A DNA stretch of 64,000 nucleotides from Bimastos eiseni (lineage: Eukaryota; Annelida; Clitellata; Crassiclitellata; Lumbricidae). The DNA is taken from assembly GCA_959347315.1 (NCBI GenBank), contig OY365817.1, positions 27,649,411-27,713,410 of the forward strand. Reading direction: 5' to 3'. Below the pieces are notes generated by a model. It saw nothing but the letters and a program-made list of their open reading frames with translations, was not told where the DNA came from and searched no databases. The position numbers and the translations under genes are program-made. This document shows positions 12,201 through 22,515 of this stretch, piece after piece. How positions within the stretch are numbered: position 1 is the first letter of the stretch; each line of letters opens with the position of its first letter.

Positions 12201-13232
12201 GGCGGCGATCCCGGGGTCGAGTTGTCAAATCCTCCACCATTTAAAGAGAGGGGACTATTTATACGTGTACCCCACCCACATTTCCTACTCCTCCCCTTGG
12301 CTGTCCCCAAACCTGTCAAACGAGGTCGCCACCTCTAGTAAATATATATTATATACTCCAATCTTCTAGATCGCCACTCGAAAGCCATGCACAGGGCACG
12401 AGCTAATTCCCGAGCTTATTCCCGAGCTTATTCCCGAGCTTATTCGCGAACTTATTCCCGAGCTTATTCACGAGCTTTTTCACGAGCTTATTCCCGAGCT
12501 TATTCCCGAGCTTATTCCCGAGCTTATTCACGAACTTATTCACGAGCTTATTCACGAGCTTATTCACGAGCTTATTCACGAGCTTATTCACGAACTTATT
12601 CACGAGCTTATTCACGAGCTTATTCACGAGCTTATTCCCGAGCTTATTCACGAACTTATTCACGAGCTTATTCACGAGCTTATTCACGAGCTTATTCACG
12701 AGCTTATTCACGAACTTATTCCCGAGCTTATTCACGAGCTTATTCACGAGCTTATTCACGAACTTATTCCCGAGCTTATTCACGAACTTATTCACTAGCT
12801 TATTCACGAGCTTATTCACGAGCGCTGCACCGAATTGGAGGGGTTGTCCAAAGGGATACCCCGAGGAGGAACAGAGCTTGGTTTTCATAAGGCCAGATCG
12901 AGGAGGTAGAGTGGCTGTTATAAGGGGTTGGAGAACGTGATGCGCAGAGGCGGCGGTCTCGTTTGACAGGTGGGGGACACCCAATGGATAGGGTAGGAAA
13001 TGTGGAGGATACACGTGTAACGTGTCTCCTCTCTGTAAAAGGTGGGGGGACTTGTCCCCCTCGATTCCCCGATCGCCGCCTCTGGTACTTGGCCGCAATT
13101 ATTGTACGTCATGAATAGTTGCAGCACAGTAACAATTACTACTGGCTTGTTATTTATTTTCCTCTGTTATTCGTTTTGTAGAATAAGTACTCTGAACAGT
13201 TGAAATTGAAGACTCAGAAAACGCAACCATAA
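6241..13232 (+). CDS. Pentameric ligand-gated ion channel, copy B (8 exons, 361 aa)
   Basis: Exons: 6241-6318, 7456-7575, 8371-8565, 8931-9194, 9755-9910, 10887-11060, 11756-11803, 13182-13232. All junctions are GT-AG and phase 0, totalling 1086 nt. In the family the product is a five-subunit membrane channel gated by a ligand at subunit interfaces. The extracellular beta domain spans about residues 27-206 (VNFVKLGEINTV; W near 54; WNPKIYIEN). The Pro-loop ELCNFPFDVQ is at 122-131; M1 about 207-232; M2 about 239-260 with Leu249 at the 9' gate position if Arg240 is 0'; M3 about 271-288; M4 about 307-328; then a basic 33-residue tail. The M3-M4 linker is under 20 residues, as in prokaryotic homologues. 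The second Cys of the Cys-loop is missing, as is a clear signal peptide (start MEKGSAKLSKEEP). The M1-M2 linker lacks the anion-channel PAR motif, so ion selectivity cannot be called. Paralogue of copy A. Confidence 0.88.
6345..6480. repeat. Minisatellite of CAATATTTTCAAT units in channel intron 1
   Basis: About ten variants of a 12-18 base unit based on TCAATCAATATTTTC, starting roughly 25 bases after the exon 1 donor (6319). The rest of intron 1 (6480-7455) has a degraded copy of the CGATAT/ATTCGAATTG-type repeat near 7035-7090 and an imperfect palindrome around 7300-7350 made of two inverted copies of a block containing TGCTTCTGCAATG. No coding signal. Confidence 0.75.
7600..8360. repeat. 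Degenerate (GACA)n and (TGAT/TGAC)n simple sequence in channel intron 2
   Basis: A purine-rich GACA-type tract runs from about 7605 to 7990, starting 30 bases after the exon 2 donor. A TGATTGACTGAC tract runs from 8140 to 8360 and ends at the exon 3 acceptor TATAAG. Long open frames on the minus strand here (Cys/Leu/Ser/Val-rich) are products of the simple repeat. Confidence 0.85.
9183..9590 (+). repeat. 39-bp minisatellite copying the exon 4 / intron 4 splice donor of the channel
   Basis: The unit is about 39 bases, containing CCTACTCATG followed by GTCAGTCATGTG and TTTATCTTTAACATGTT. It is repeated about ten times with point changes and one interruption near 9360-9410. The first unit spans the end of exon 4 (9194) and the donor GTCAGT. 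Each later unit repeats the coding end and a GTCAGT or GTTAGT. The unit length is a multiple of three and the frame stays open through the first five units to the stop at 9396-9398. Confidence 0.9.
9596..9690 (+). promoter_or_regulatory. Three X-box-like (RFX) motifs in channel intron 4
   Basis: Three related 14-base motifs at 9596-9609, 9634-9647 and 9677-9690. The middle one, GTCGCCATGGCAAC, fits the RFX X-box consensus RYYNYY-N2-RRNRAC exactly; the outer two deviate in the second half-site. They sit in about 40-base tandem duplicates, so the spacing may be a by-product of repeat growth. Any enhancer function is inferred. Confidence 0.35.
9755..9910 (+). other. Channel copy B exon 5: M1 end, M2 pore helix and M2-M3 loop
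   Basis: Encodes residues 220-271. The pore-lining stretch begins NRLQLTYVLVLTSVTFKNV. The M2-M3 loop reads IPKIPYFTYI and joins exon 6, which starts with Asp272, the usual position of the conserved Asp at the start of M3. This exon and exon 6 give the clearest family identification. The end of the exon plus the donor is duplicated once, with the GTTAGTATACC block at 9911 and again at 9947 (36 bp apart). Confidence 0.85.
10000..10886. repeat. Channel intron 5: A+T-rich sequence and (ACAG)n/(AG)n tract
   Basis: 10000-10550 shows nothing I recognise. From about 10555 to 10850 there is degenerate ACAG and AGAG simple sequence, ending just before the exon 6 acceptor (10885-10886). Open frames in this tract are simple-repeat artefacts. 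Confidence 0.75.
11061..11755 (+). other. Channel intron 6
   Basis: Holds no recognised gene. A copy of the widespread GGCGCTATATAAATCTAAAGA retroelement tail lies near 11600-11690, preceded by the usual GAGAGCGTCTCTGAGTAG block. This tail recurs at 2620, 14700, 46480, 46710 and elsewhere in the window. Confidence 0.5.
11871..12045 (-). mobile_element. Non-LTR retrotransposon 3' fragment inserted in channel copy B last intron
   Basis: Matches 13650-13830, the C-terminal coding end of the larger element at 13620-14700, and lies in the same minus orientation. The matching intron of copy A runs straight from GATCAGCGG to the GTCAAGAAAC block without it. The insertion therefore post-dates the duplication or was lost from copy A. 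Confidence 0.65.
12197..12337 (+). mobile_element. Short MITE (CAGAGGCGGCGATC family), copy 1
   Basis: About 141 bases bounded by CAGGGGCGGCGATC and an inverted match ending in GTCGCCACCTCT. The body resembles the copies at 12945-13084 (opposite orientation) and 42157-42298. No clear target duplication here. Confidence 0.65.
12402..12825. repeat. 12-bp minisatellite TTATTCACGAGC, about 35 units
   Basis: Unit TTATTCACGAGC with C/A and G/A variants. It lies inside a retrotransposon 3' tail whose single-unit form is seen at about 13596 and 34950 (GCTTATTCACGAGCGCTGCG and a close variant). Because 12 is a multiple of three and no stop forms, both strands carry long repetitive open frames that should not be annotated as proteins. 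Confidence 0.92.
12945..13084 (-). mobile_element. Short MITE (CAGAGGCGGCGATC family), copy 2
   Basis: About 140 bases starting CAGAGGCGGCGGTC and ending GATCGCCGCCTCTG, which are terminal inverted repeats. Reverse orientation to copy 1, 600 bases away in the same intron, so the two can pair across the minisatellite. Non-autonomous; too short to code for a transposase. Confidence 0.75.
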
Positions 13233-13619
13233 CCCAAAGCTGACGTCTGAAACTAAGGAGTTGTTGGAATTGAGTTCACGAACTAAGCATCTGTGCGTCT
13301 TATAACAAGAAAAATTGTGTCATAATAGGAAGAATTTTTTTAAAAGATTTCCACGTTACAGACCTAACGGACTTATGAACTTACGTGCTAACGAATTAAC
13401 TGTATCGGGTCTCAAATAATATTTAGTCTGAGCGGACATCTTAATTATAGATTCCTCGCATACACTCGGTAGGCCTTATTTCAATTACACACAGCAGTTA
13501 TAAGAGTACCATAATGAAATGAAGTATTTTATTTATAATCGTAATCTCCAAATTTCAAAAGTGCCACTTGAAAGCTAAGCGCAGGGCAGCAGCTTATTCA
13601 CGAGCGCTGCGTCAAATCG

Positions 13620-14700
13620 AAAGGGCTGTCCAAAGGATTGTCCGTGGGTGGTCAGAGTTCAGTTTCCAGGAGGTCAGCAGGGAGGCAGAGTAACTGTTAA
13701 GGATCGAGGGTGTCGCTTTGGTCGAGGATTGACAGACGGAATCATTGGAATGTCAAGTAGTGAGTCTGGGTAAGAGTTGTTGAAAAGGTGGGATTTAAGT
13801 TTAGAACGGAAAGCCCGGGGTGTGATGGATAAGGTCGCTAGGGACAGATCATGTTGCATGACGGGCAGTGATAATGGAGGAACCGAGAAGGTACTAAATT
13901 CAGAAGGAAGGTCGTTCCAGAGACGAATTGCTGTGTTTGATATGGCGCGGTTGGAGAACTTGAGATGAGATACAATCGGGGGTCGAGTAGGGGTGGTGCA
14001 AGAGGACGATCGGGCAGAGCGGGTTGGTTGGATGGTAAAGAGTTCGCGAAGATAACTATTAGGACTGGGAATATTGTATGGAGTTGTAAGTTAGTGATAA
14101 GACTTTGAAGTGAATGCGCTCTGGGATTTTTAGCCAGTGAAGTGATTTGAGAATTGGAGTGATGTGATAATGCTTGGATGTTCTGGTGACGGCTCTGGCT
14201 AATGAGTTTTGGATTAGTTGTAAACGTTTGATTTGAGTGGCTTCAAGGTTGAGGAAAAGGGAGTTGCAGTAGTCGAGCTTGGAGTGGACGATGGAGGTGG
14301 CAATGGTGGAAGCAAAGATGGTAGAGTCGTAAACTAAGATGTGACACTTCCTATCTCCGCTGTGTAACTGAATATTCACGCCACCTACCTTGGAATCGAT
14401 TGTTGTTGCTAAGATACCACTAAGATATCACTTCTCCAGTCGCTATGTGTCGCGGTTGGCCTGGGGTCAACCGCGCCACGTAGCGAATGGAGATGTGGTT
14501 TGTGTGCTTTGACCACCACACAAACCAAATACACAGCGAGATAGGAAGTGTCATATCTTAGTCTACGACTCTACCATCTTTGGTGGAGGCAGTTTTGAAG
14601 TCGAGCATGGGTCGGATGTAGCGGAGGTCGCGAATGTGCATAAAACAGGAGCGAGAGAGGTTTGAGATGTGATTGGAGAAAGAGAGATGAGGGGTTTTCA
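13620..14700 (-). mobile_element. Non-LTR retrotransposon (CR1/L2-like) 3' half, broken
   Basis: Minus-strand frames give the classic end of a reverse-transcriptase ORF2: SKLDYCNSLFLN, KRLQLIQNSLARAVTRT, HITPILKSLHWLKIPERI (14379-14059), then after breaks NRAISNTA-type sequence and FRSKLKSHLFNNSYP (13859-13674). The 3' tail continues to about 13560. The element is split by a foldback at about 14309-14583 and has frameshifts, so it is inactive. Related fragments occur at 11871, 33340-33960, 34920-35160 and 47110-47280. Confidence 0.85.
14309..14583. mobile_element. Foldback inverted repeat inside the retrotransposon
   Basis: A roughly 50-base arm at about 14309-14362 (AAAGATGGTAGAGTCGTA, then a block containing GACACTTCCTATCTC) is repeated as its near-perfect reverse complement at about 14532-14583. 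Inner inverted segments occur around 14405-14490. It interrupts the minus-strand LINE, which resumes on both sides. Probably a small foldback or MITE-type insertion. Confidence 0.65.
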
Positions 14701-15542
14701 CGCTTAGAGCGTCTGCTCGTTATTCTTTGAAAGGCGCTATATGAAAATACGTCATCAGCAGAGATTATAACGGTCATTTCGTTATATGACATCCGTTGTA
14801 GTTTCAAATGCTAACGATGAGATGCTTCTCCGCTTGAAGGAGACACAGGTTTAACGTTTCATGTGATACTTCAGTATTTATCGCTGAAGTTTACATAAGC
14901 AGAGTTTGACCTATTTTGCTGGGTAATTATTTTTTTAAATAAATGCAAGTGTTTTGTTTATTCATTCATTCGGAGCACTTCTATGGCCCCCTACGATATG
15001 ACCTACTCAGAGTAGATCCATGCCCAACTGCAACGATAAAGGACAGTTTTAGGATGCTTGTATATGGTGTCTGCAGAGTCACTACATAAAACAGCACACA
15101 GATCTGAAAAAGGTTATTCCATGTGCTAAGCCCAACCACTGAAAAAGCACGACGTTGTGTCTTTTAAGTTCACCTGGAGATGCAGAACGAAGAAAATTTC
15201 TGGGGGTAGCCAAACCTCAGTGGTTTAATAAAACTCCAGCAAGTAAGCTTGGGCGTCCGTAACTGGCACCACTAAACCCAGTTCCTAAATTCAATGCGCT
15301 GGGAAGCAGCTAACGTGCTCACAGATTGCTCGAACATGTACAAACCGCCAGACCAACGAGCTGCCACGCCACATTCTATCAATCAAAAAGAATTCGTTTA
15401 TTGAATAATTACAGGTTGTCACCGTCGCAACTTAGACATTGACCTAATTGATGCAGCCAAAAATCCTCCATGCTGCAATTTAACGAGTGATTTTTGCATT
15501 CAGTGAAGACTATTGGGATTACACGACTGGTGATATCTTGAT
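14700..15542. other. Intergenic between channel B and MRPL2
   Basis: Holds retroelement tail sequence near 14700-14750. From 14950 to 15370 there is further old repeat that resembles 28440-28600 in phrases such as 'AACTGAAGAAGCA/AACCACTGAAAAAGCAC'. No promoter motif for MRPL2 could be identified with confidence. Confidence 0.4.
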
Positions 15543-18500
15543 ATGCTGTCGGGACTCGTGTCAGGACTCCTCCGACTGTCGGTTTCGTCCGCTAGTCAAC
15601 CATCGGCAAATGTACTTCAGACAACCAGCAGGTATGATGTATATCATTCATTGAATTCATTCTGATCATTTATATTGTGTCCTTCAAGAACCTACTCAGG
15701 GGCGCTCCCAGCCCAGCCACGACTAAAGAAAAAAATACAAAATTACAGGTGTCCATTGTTATTTGTTTGAATCTAATTTTTGTTTTAAAATTAGAAAACA
15801 ATCGGGAGCGCTCTCATCCCAGCCGCGACTAAAGAAAGAATACCATAAATTCCATTATTTGTTTTAATCAGATTTTTATTTTCAAAATAGAAAAAATCGG
15901 AGTTTTTATTATTTTGAACGTGCCGACTTGTGTTAATACTCAGACCCATTGTTTGTCCGAGTCTGAGTAATGCCGGGTACAACAATACTCGACCGAGTTG
16001 AGTGTCCAAGCCCAGTGTTCATCCCTATTCGTTGAGCTCAGATACAGCCGTAAAAAGTCGTCATCTTTGTTACAAACTTTGAACAGAATTAATCTGTAGC
16101 GACTGCGAGTAGACTCTTATTTTCTGCTCTGAACAGATTTCTCTCGTTGACATCATGTCTGACACGGAGACTGGACAGCCACGCCCATCCTCCGTACACC
16201 CTACCGAGCAACAAGAACAGGAGATGGATTGAGCGGAAACCATTTCACGAGATGTATGAATACACCATCAAACCGCTTCCATTTCCAAAGACGGGAGGAC
16301 GAGGACCCAATGGTAGAAAGAGGCTCTTTATTTCATGTTACCATTGATCATGCATCTACAGCGAAAACTACTCGTATACCACTTAATTATATCGTAAATT
16401 GTGATATATAAATTTATTGTAAAACCCATACAATTATGCCGCTTAATTAAATAGTAAATTTTGAGTATATGTTTATTGTAAAACCCATTTGCCACTTCCT
16501 ATTGACTCTACTGCTTACTACTTTCTCTGAACTCTCTCGCAACTCCAAGGATGTCTGTTTGTAATTGCTTACTGCAATTCTTTTGTGATTCGTTGGTTAT
16601 TGATATCTGATGTTCCCGTAGTGTTTGCAGACGTTCAATAAAATACTTATCATTAATTCTGTTATATAAATTTCTTGCAAAACTGATATGATACCTGATC
16701 ATATTGTAAATTTTGCTATATAAATTTATTGTAAAACCCATAAACGTCACAGGCACAGTTTAAACAGCCAGCTTCGTCTTGATTGGCTTATATTGTGTCC
16801 ACCCAATATACGTTGAGGTATTGTTGCCAGTATTGCTACCAGCTGTTGCAACTAATAATAATAATACGAGTGCTATAATTATTGTAACTGCTACTAATAA
16901 TAATCCTAATACTACTCTAGCATTTCTGCTGCATTGATTGTACTGATATATTTAGTATAAATGTTGTTGCTGTTACTAACTATTACTACTCATAATATTA
17001 CTAATGTTACTGTAGTATTTACTAGTGAGCTTTCTCACTGGCTGGTCCGGTGACCTGTATTGGCCTTCCAGTGGCACTGTGTCTCACACCAATAAGTCAA
17101 TCTGCTCTATTCTTCTCTGGCCTTAAGACTGTTCCGTCTAGTAATAGTAATAATATTAATAATAATTGACCAAAGCTGGTCTGTGAGCACTTTTGACTTC
17201 TGTGTAGATGGCCTTGTAAGGGCACTATAAAAAAACTACTGTAATAATAATGATAATAATTTACCACATGGAATGTTTTAGCACTGCGTCTGATAATAGC
17301 TGGTCGTTTCTCATTCTAGGGCGGATTTGGAATCATCGTCGCGGTGGTGGTCACAAGCGTAGGTTCCGCATGATCGACTGGGTGCGCTGTCGTGAAACAG
17401 AAGGACCGACGAAGACGGAGAAGGTGGAGCAGATCCTTTATGATCCGAACCGGAGCGCTCGGATTGCGCTTGTTGCCACCGGGGAAATGAAACGATATGT
17501 TATTGCAACGAACAGCATGAAACCAGGAGACCTCATCCAGTCATCGCAAATTTTAACGCGTTCGCCGGGTAAAACTCTTTTTGGTATAGACGAGCTAACT
17601 GTAGTGTCGATCTCTTCACAAAATAAGTTTAATCTGTAGATACTGTAGATGTACAGTTGAGTGGCACGGTGGCTGGTTGGTTAGAGTGGTCGGCCCGTAG
17701 CGCTCATTGTGCGCTGATTGAGCGGGTTCGACCCTCGTCCGAGCAGTCACTGTGTAGGGACCTTGAGCAAGTCCTTTGCGCACAATTGCAACTGCAATTG
17801 CACTTCTGAGCAAAAATTGTTGGAAGAAGGACGATATCAAATTTTAGAATAAATAAATAAATGTAAAAATGCTCGAGTTGTGATTTATTGAATTTCAGAC
17901 TTGTACGCTCCAAAGTTATGTTAAGCATCTAAAATAGTGTTAAAATAGGTTACTTGATTGATTTATTGATTTAATTCAACAGAAATATCACCGGATACAG
18001 GTGTGGGCTTAAATGCCAAGATTTCAAGTGGTTTGCTACTTAGTTTCTGTTTCTGTACATTTGGAAACGCTCTAACAGTTGAGATACCTTGAAAAGGGAA
18101 TGTCTTCATACATTATATCTTTGTAGTTCGGCCAAGTGAGGGCGATTCACACCTCCTCGGATCGCTGCCGCTCGGAACCCTCGTCAGCTGCGTCGAACAG
18201 TTTCCTGGGGCCGGCGGACGCATGGCAAGTGCCGCGGGCGTTTCTGCCCAACTCGTGAGGAAACAGGACGGCCTGTGCATCGTCCGATTACCATCCAAGC
18301 GTGAGGTCATACTGCAGCCTACGTGTGCTGCCACCGTTGGACGAGTCTCTAATGTCGATCACAACAAGCGAGTAATCGGAAAGGCTGGTCGAAATCGCTG
18401 GCTTGGGATTCGGCCTCGCAGCGGTCGTTGGCATCGCAAGGACGGACGCTTCGGTCGAAAGATAAAGGGCATCAAGGCACCGGTTGTATACACAAAGCCG

Positions 18501-18581
18501 CGTACGCCAAAAGCAAAAACCCAGTTCTTTGGGCTTCCCAGCGCCCCGGGCATCTACGAAACGCGACTGTTCAGCAGGTGA
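15543..18581 (+). CDS. MRPL2: Mitochondrial ribosomal protein L2 (uL2m), 4 exons, 322 aa
   Basis: Exons 15543-15631, 16137-16312, 17320-17568 and 18127-18581 give 969 nt in closed phase. uL2 is a core protein of the large ribosomal subunit near the peptidyl-transferase centre; this form works in mitochondria. The N-terminus MLSGLVSGLLRLSVSS is rich in Leu, Ser and Arg without acids, as expected for a mitochondrial presequence. Family blocks follow in order: YEYTIKPLPFPKTGGRGPNG (about 69-88), GRIWNHRRGGGHKRRFRMID, YDPNRSARIALVA, GDSHLLGSLPLGTLV, GRVSNVDHNKRVIGKAGRNR, WLGIRPRSGRWHRKDGRFGR. The HNKRVIGKAG...RWLG segment is nearly as in vertebrate MRPL2. Length fits the family (about 305 aa in human). 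Start chosen because exon 1 supplies the presequence and its phase (AG|A) fits exon 2. Convergent with RXR. Confidence 0.95.
15780..16028 (-). mobile_element. Repeat fragment with TAGGGATGAAC-type end in MRPL2 intron 1
   Basis: The stretch from about 15895 to 16028 ends in GTTCATCCCTA and carries ACTCAGACCCATTGTTTGTC, the reverse complement of the left half of the MITE at 22684-22948. Upstream (about 15690-15840) a 100-base segment is tandemly repeated: GGGAGCGCTC and CAGCCGCGACTAAAGAAAGA vs GGGCGCTCCCAGCCCAGCC with ACTAAAGAAAAA. Confidence 0.55.
16380..16750. repeat. Repeated AATTTATTGTAAAACCCA block in MRPL2 intron 2
   Basis: Three copies of a 40-50 base block ending TTTATTGTAAAACCCA, at about 16385-16430, 16445-16490 and 16700-16742. 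The rest of intron 2 (16750-17319) is ATT/TAATA-rich simple sequence plus, at 17160-17230, a degraded retroelement tail. No coding signal. Confidence 0.65.
17655..17850 (+). mobile_element. tRNA-derived SINE, plus orientation, in MRPL2 intron 3
   Basis: Starts near GTGGCACGGTGGCTGGTTGG, has an A-box-like GGTTAGAGTGG and a clean B box GGGTTCGACCCTCG (about 17729-17742). The body then runs through CACTGTGTAGGGACCTTGAG to a tail at GGACGATATCAAATTTTAG plus an A+T-rich end. Best-preserved head of the four copies seen. Confidence 0.88.
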
Positions 18582-21500
18582 AAAAGTGTGCAGACGTTTT
18601 GCAAGTCGAAGGGTTTGAACTTTGTGAGAAATGTCCTATGGTTGGTTTGTGTGACTATATTAGTTTCTGATACTAGGAAAAGGAAATGCATTCTGAATCT
18701 TCTACGAAAATAACCTGGTAACACCAGTGATAAAATGAGTTCACTTCTTTGTAAGATTTAGAGCAAAAAGAAATAATTTTGGTTGAACAGTTTAGCAAAT
18801 CAGGGGCCTTTCCTCCTCTGAATTTGATGTCCTCGATATTTTCTTATAATTGTTGTATACTATTGGAAAAAATAGATTTTGCATAGATTTTTTCACATAT
18901 CCGGTATTAGTAAACTGATCAAAAACCTAATTTATATCCAGCGATGACATCCACACATTAACTGAACACAACTTAGCAAAGTTTTATCCCCTAAAATTTT
19001 GTTTATTTCCATAAACAAAACAAATGTGATGTCACTTGACCAAATGATTATATTCTTTGAAGTTTTCTTGACCAAGCTATTCAGGACTTTCTGATCCCCA
19101 GACTGTCACTCTCCCAGTTTAATACATCTTGCCATCGGTCTGTAAAATTGTCCTTGAAAATTACTAACTAAAAATTAAATGGGTTATGTAGTTTACTAAA
19201 ACACGAAAAATTGCTTCAGAAATACATGCAACGTTAATCTATGTAAAAAAAAGTTAGTTCTTCAACAAAACCTCCATCCCATAATGCATGGTCCTCCAAG
19301 CATATGATTCTGGATTTACAGAAAATCATGAAAAAGTCCATGAAAAACAAAGTTTGCCGACCCCTGGCTTAAAAAGGTTTACAAACCACTGTACAATAAA
19401 TAGTTGACACATAATTAGTGAGCTGCAGAAAATAGATCACGTAAAGGTCAGCTAGAATTAACGACAACAGTAATTAACGATAACAGTATTAATACAACGA
19501 TTTATGAATTGGTTTATCAAACGCAACTACACAAAGCTACTTAACCTTAATTAAGCAATTAATTGACGAAGACCTGAGCGATAAATTTGTAGATTAATAT
19601 ACAAAAATGCTTGTTTAACGACAATTAAGTTAGAGCAGAACAACTTCCGGAATGCCAAGCCACTCGGGATCCTAACAAATGCATAAATTGCAACAAGAAA
19701 ATATAGCTAATGAAATAATACGAAGTACAACATAGAAGGTGGCTTGCCAATGTTCAGTAAACACTATGTTCTTTTCAAGCAACATCTGTCCGTTAGATAT
19801 CCACGCTTCAGAATATTTTTGATGTTCGTAAAAGGCACAACATGTAAGAAAGAGCAGAAACATGTACAGATAAAGCATGGAAAAAGATTGCAAATAGTAG
19901 TACTAATTCAAGCTCACCACTTGGAACAGCTTGCATAGGGATTGTAGAGAAAATACATCCTCAAAAACTCGACCCCTCCACTCTCTGCCCGCAACAGCTG
20001 TCGTCCACACTTCAGAATACTAGGGCCTCTCTTAGCTACCATGTTGATTGTTCTGGTGCTAAGAGGTGCTATGGGGTGGCCTACTCTGATATAGCCATGT
20101 CCAGCAAACGAGAACCAATACAGACTGTTGGTTGAAGTTGGTGTTTAAGGCACAGAATAAACAAAACACTAAACTCAGATGTGGTCATCCCCAGTGTCCA
20201 CATTTAGGTGACCATCTCCACACGCTACGAACTGCAGAAAATCCAGTCTTCATAAATGACGACAGTTTTCAAATAAGTTTAAAATGGTAGCCGAATAGTC
20301 CATCCACTTGGCCTATAGCGGAAAGTATGGGTTACCGGTTACAGCCTCCACTTTTGACGTCAATATCAAATATAAAGGGGTGAATAAGGCAAGAGGCAGT
20401 ACAACGAAATATTAGGACATTAACAGTAGAAACAATGAATTTTTATTATTTTCTTCCTTATATCGACCAATAGACATTCCTGAAGATATGTTAATGACTT
20501 ACTTATGTTTGTTTACAAAATAAGTTGAATGACGTTAATAAAAAAACTGACTTTGAATGTATTAAACCGATTTTTTGCTTATTGCATGGTGATGCAATAA
20601 TTATTTCCACCACTGCAGGCGTATGACTCCCAGGAACCTTGAGCATGAGACCATCACTTGGTATACATCAACAAGAAACATCATTCCACATAGATAGGAA
20701 TGATCCGCATATGGGGATCTTTAACCCGAGGTATTTGCAACCCCCAATGATTAAGAAAGCCCCTACCCAGAGTTTGAGCCACCAGGGAAAAATTACGACA
20801 GTTCAAATCCTAGGTCACAGCAAACAACGTTGGTGAGAAGACACTTTAGAAACTGTAATGCGACAATGTTTCAAGCTTTCCTCACAGTCCCTAGGTTTGA
20901 AACTTCAGGATGAAGTCAATGCAGGGTAGTGAATAAAGTGCTGCTAAACTGCGACTCCAAACTTCAGTTGTATCATCTAGCAGCTCATCAATTAAGATAG
21001 AATCAGTTGAAAACTATCATCTCACGTTTAAACTGCCCTTCAATCGTTGCAATTGAAGAATGTAGCGCACAAAATCATCATAAACAAACTCGTCAAATGC
21101 CATCATTAAAATCGGTTTTACACACATGCACCTGTAAAATTAAAGACGTCATCTCAACACTTGATGCAAACAAACCACTCACTGCAGAAATCAAGAACTT
21201 TGGAATGCTACAAATGCCTTGAAATTTCGTCAGTCTCACAATATAAGAGGATTCTAGTTCAGCTTGGACCCATCAGTGCAATTCTCTTTTGCTCCATGCC
21301 TACAATTTCCATTTTTGTGCCTCCAATTCACATTTTCTAAGCCAGTAAGTTGCGTTTCCGTGCGTCCGATTCACATTTCAGCTACTTTAATTCATATTTC
21401 TGTGCATCCAATTCACATTTGTTCTCTTGCAATTCGAATTTTCATGCCTACAACTGGCATTGGTGTCTGCACACAGTAATTTTTTTTATAATGACAATAA

Positions 21501-21660
21501 CATGAGGGTCACCATGCTGTTTGTAGTGCATTGGTGTTCATAGCCAAAAGCTATGCCATACATATACAAAAACTCTTGTTGTACAACTAAATATTGACCT
21601 TTCCAGCATAATCCCCTTTTTACACACTATCAAAAAGCACATACCACCGACAACTTCACG
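18582..21660. other. Intergenic region between convergent MRPL2 and RXR
   Basis: No gene is supportable. Open frames here are short and lack domains. 21260-21475 contains an imperfect 22-28 base repeat built on 'TGCXTCCAATTCACATTT'. 21660-21984 is probably the RXR 3' UTR, because it lies directly downstream of the stop on the minus strand, but no polyadenylation signal was assigned. Confidence 0.5.
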
Positions 21661-21984
21661 CATTAACAACCCCATTCCCTCTTCAAGTGCCACTTATGGT
21701 TTTGGACCTGGCTTCCTGATCCTCAGCAGCTTTGCTGATTCCTGCAGCACTGTATAATATCACCAGCTGGAAATTTTCAAATAAAGTACCGCTGCATTCG
21801 GTGCAACTGTCCTTTATCTCGAGACACACGAGCCTTATTGCACTTGGTCTCTGTCTCATTGCCACCTCAGAAAATTCTGCGATTGTCATGTGCGATTGCC
21901 TGCCAACACGAAGATCACACGAAAAAGTGCAACAGCATTCTGGTAACAATTTACCCGCGCTTCCGAATTCCTTCCCGTGCGCTC

Positions 21985-22451
21985 CTACGTCACCGGATTG
22001 GAGCTCTCCAGCATTTCCAGGAGGAAGGAGTCCATCGGAGTCGTTCCCAAGAGCTTGATGAAGAAGAGATGTTCGATGCACTTGAGCCCGATGCTGCGAA
22101 GCGCAGGCAGCCGTAGCAAGAGCTGTGCGAAGCGACATGTGTCGTCTGGGTACTGCAGGCGACAGTACTCGTCAAGGGAAGCGTAGACCTTGTCACGAAG
22201 CGATTCAACCAATGCTACGGACTTCAGGTCCTTGGCATCTGAAGTAGAATGACAGCGGCCACAGCTGTAGAAGAGTATTTGCTCATGGAATTCATTTAAA
22301 AGGTGATTAACAAATCATTATCATGCATTTAATAAGTGGAATTATACATACACATAAATTATATATATGCAGAATCATAAATTTATTTAGATATTTGTGT
22401 CACTATATAACATCGATCTATCTATGTAATTTATATACTGTCCCTTCAAGA

Positions 22452-22515
<64 letters not shown>

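Noticed and set aside
12387..13098. Long open frames on both strands reading SRAY or NKLV repeats
   Set aside because: They are translations of the 12-bp minisatellite; unit length is a multiple of three and contains no stop.
6241..13232. Channel copy B as a pseudogene because introns are packed with repeats
   Set aside because: All eight exons are intact, every junction is GT-AG in phase 0 and no stop interrupts 361 codons.
17655..17750. tRNA gene (A and B box motifs present)
   Set aside because: It does not fold into a full cloverleaf by eye and is followed by a conserved SINE body shared with three other copies.
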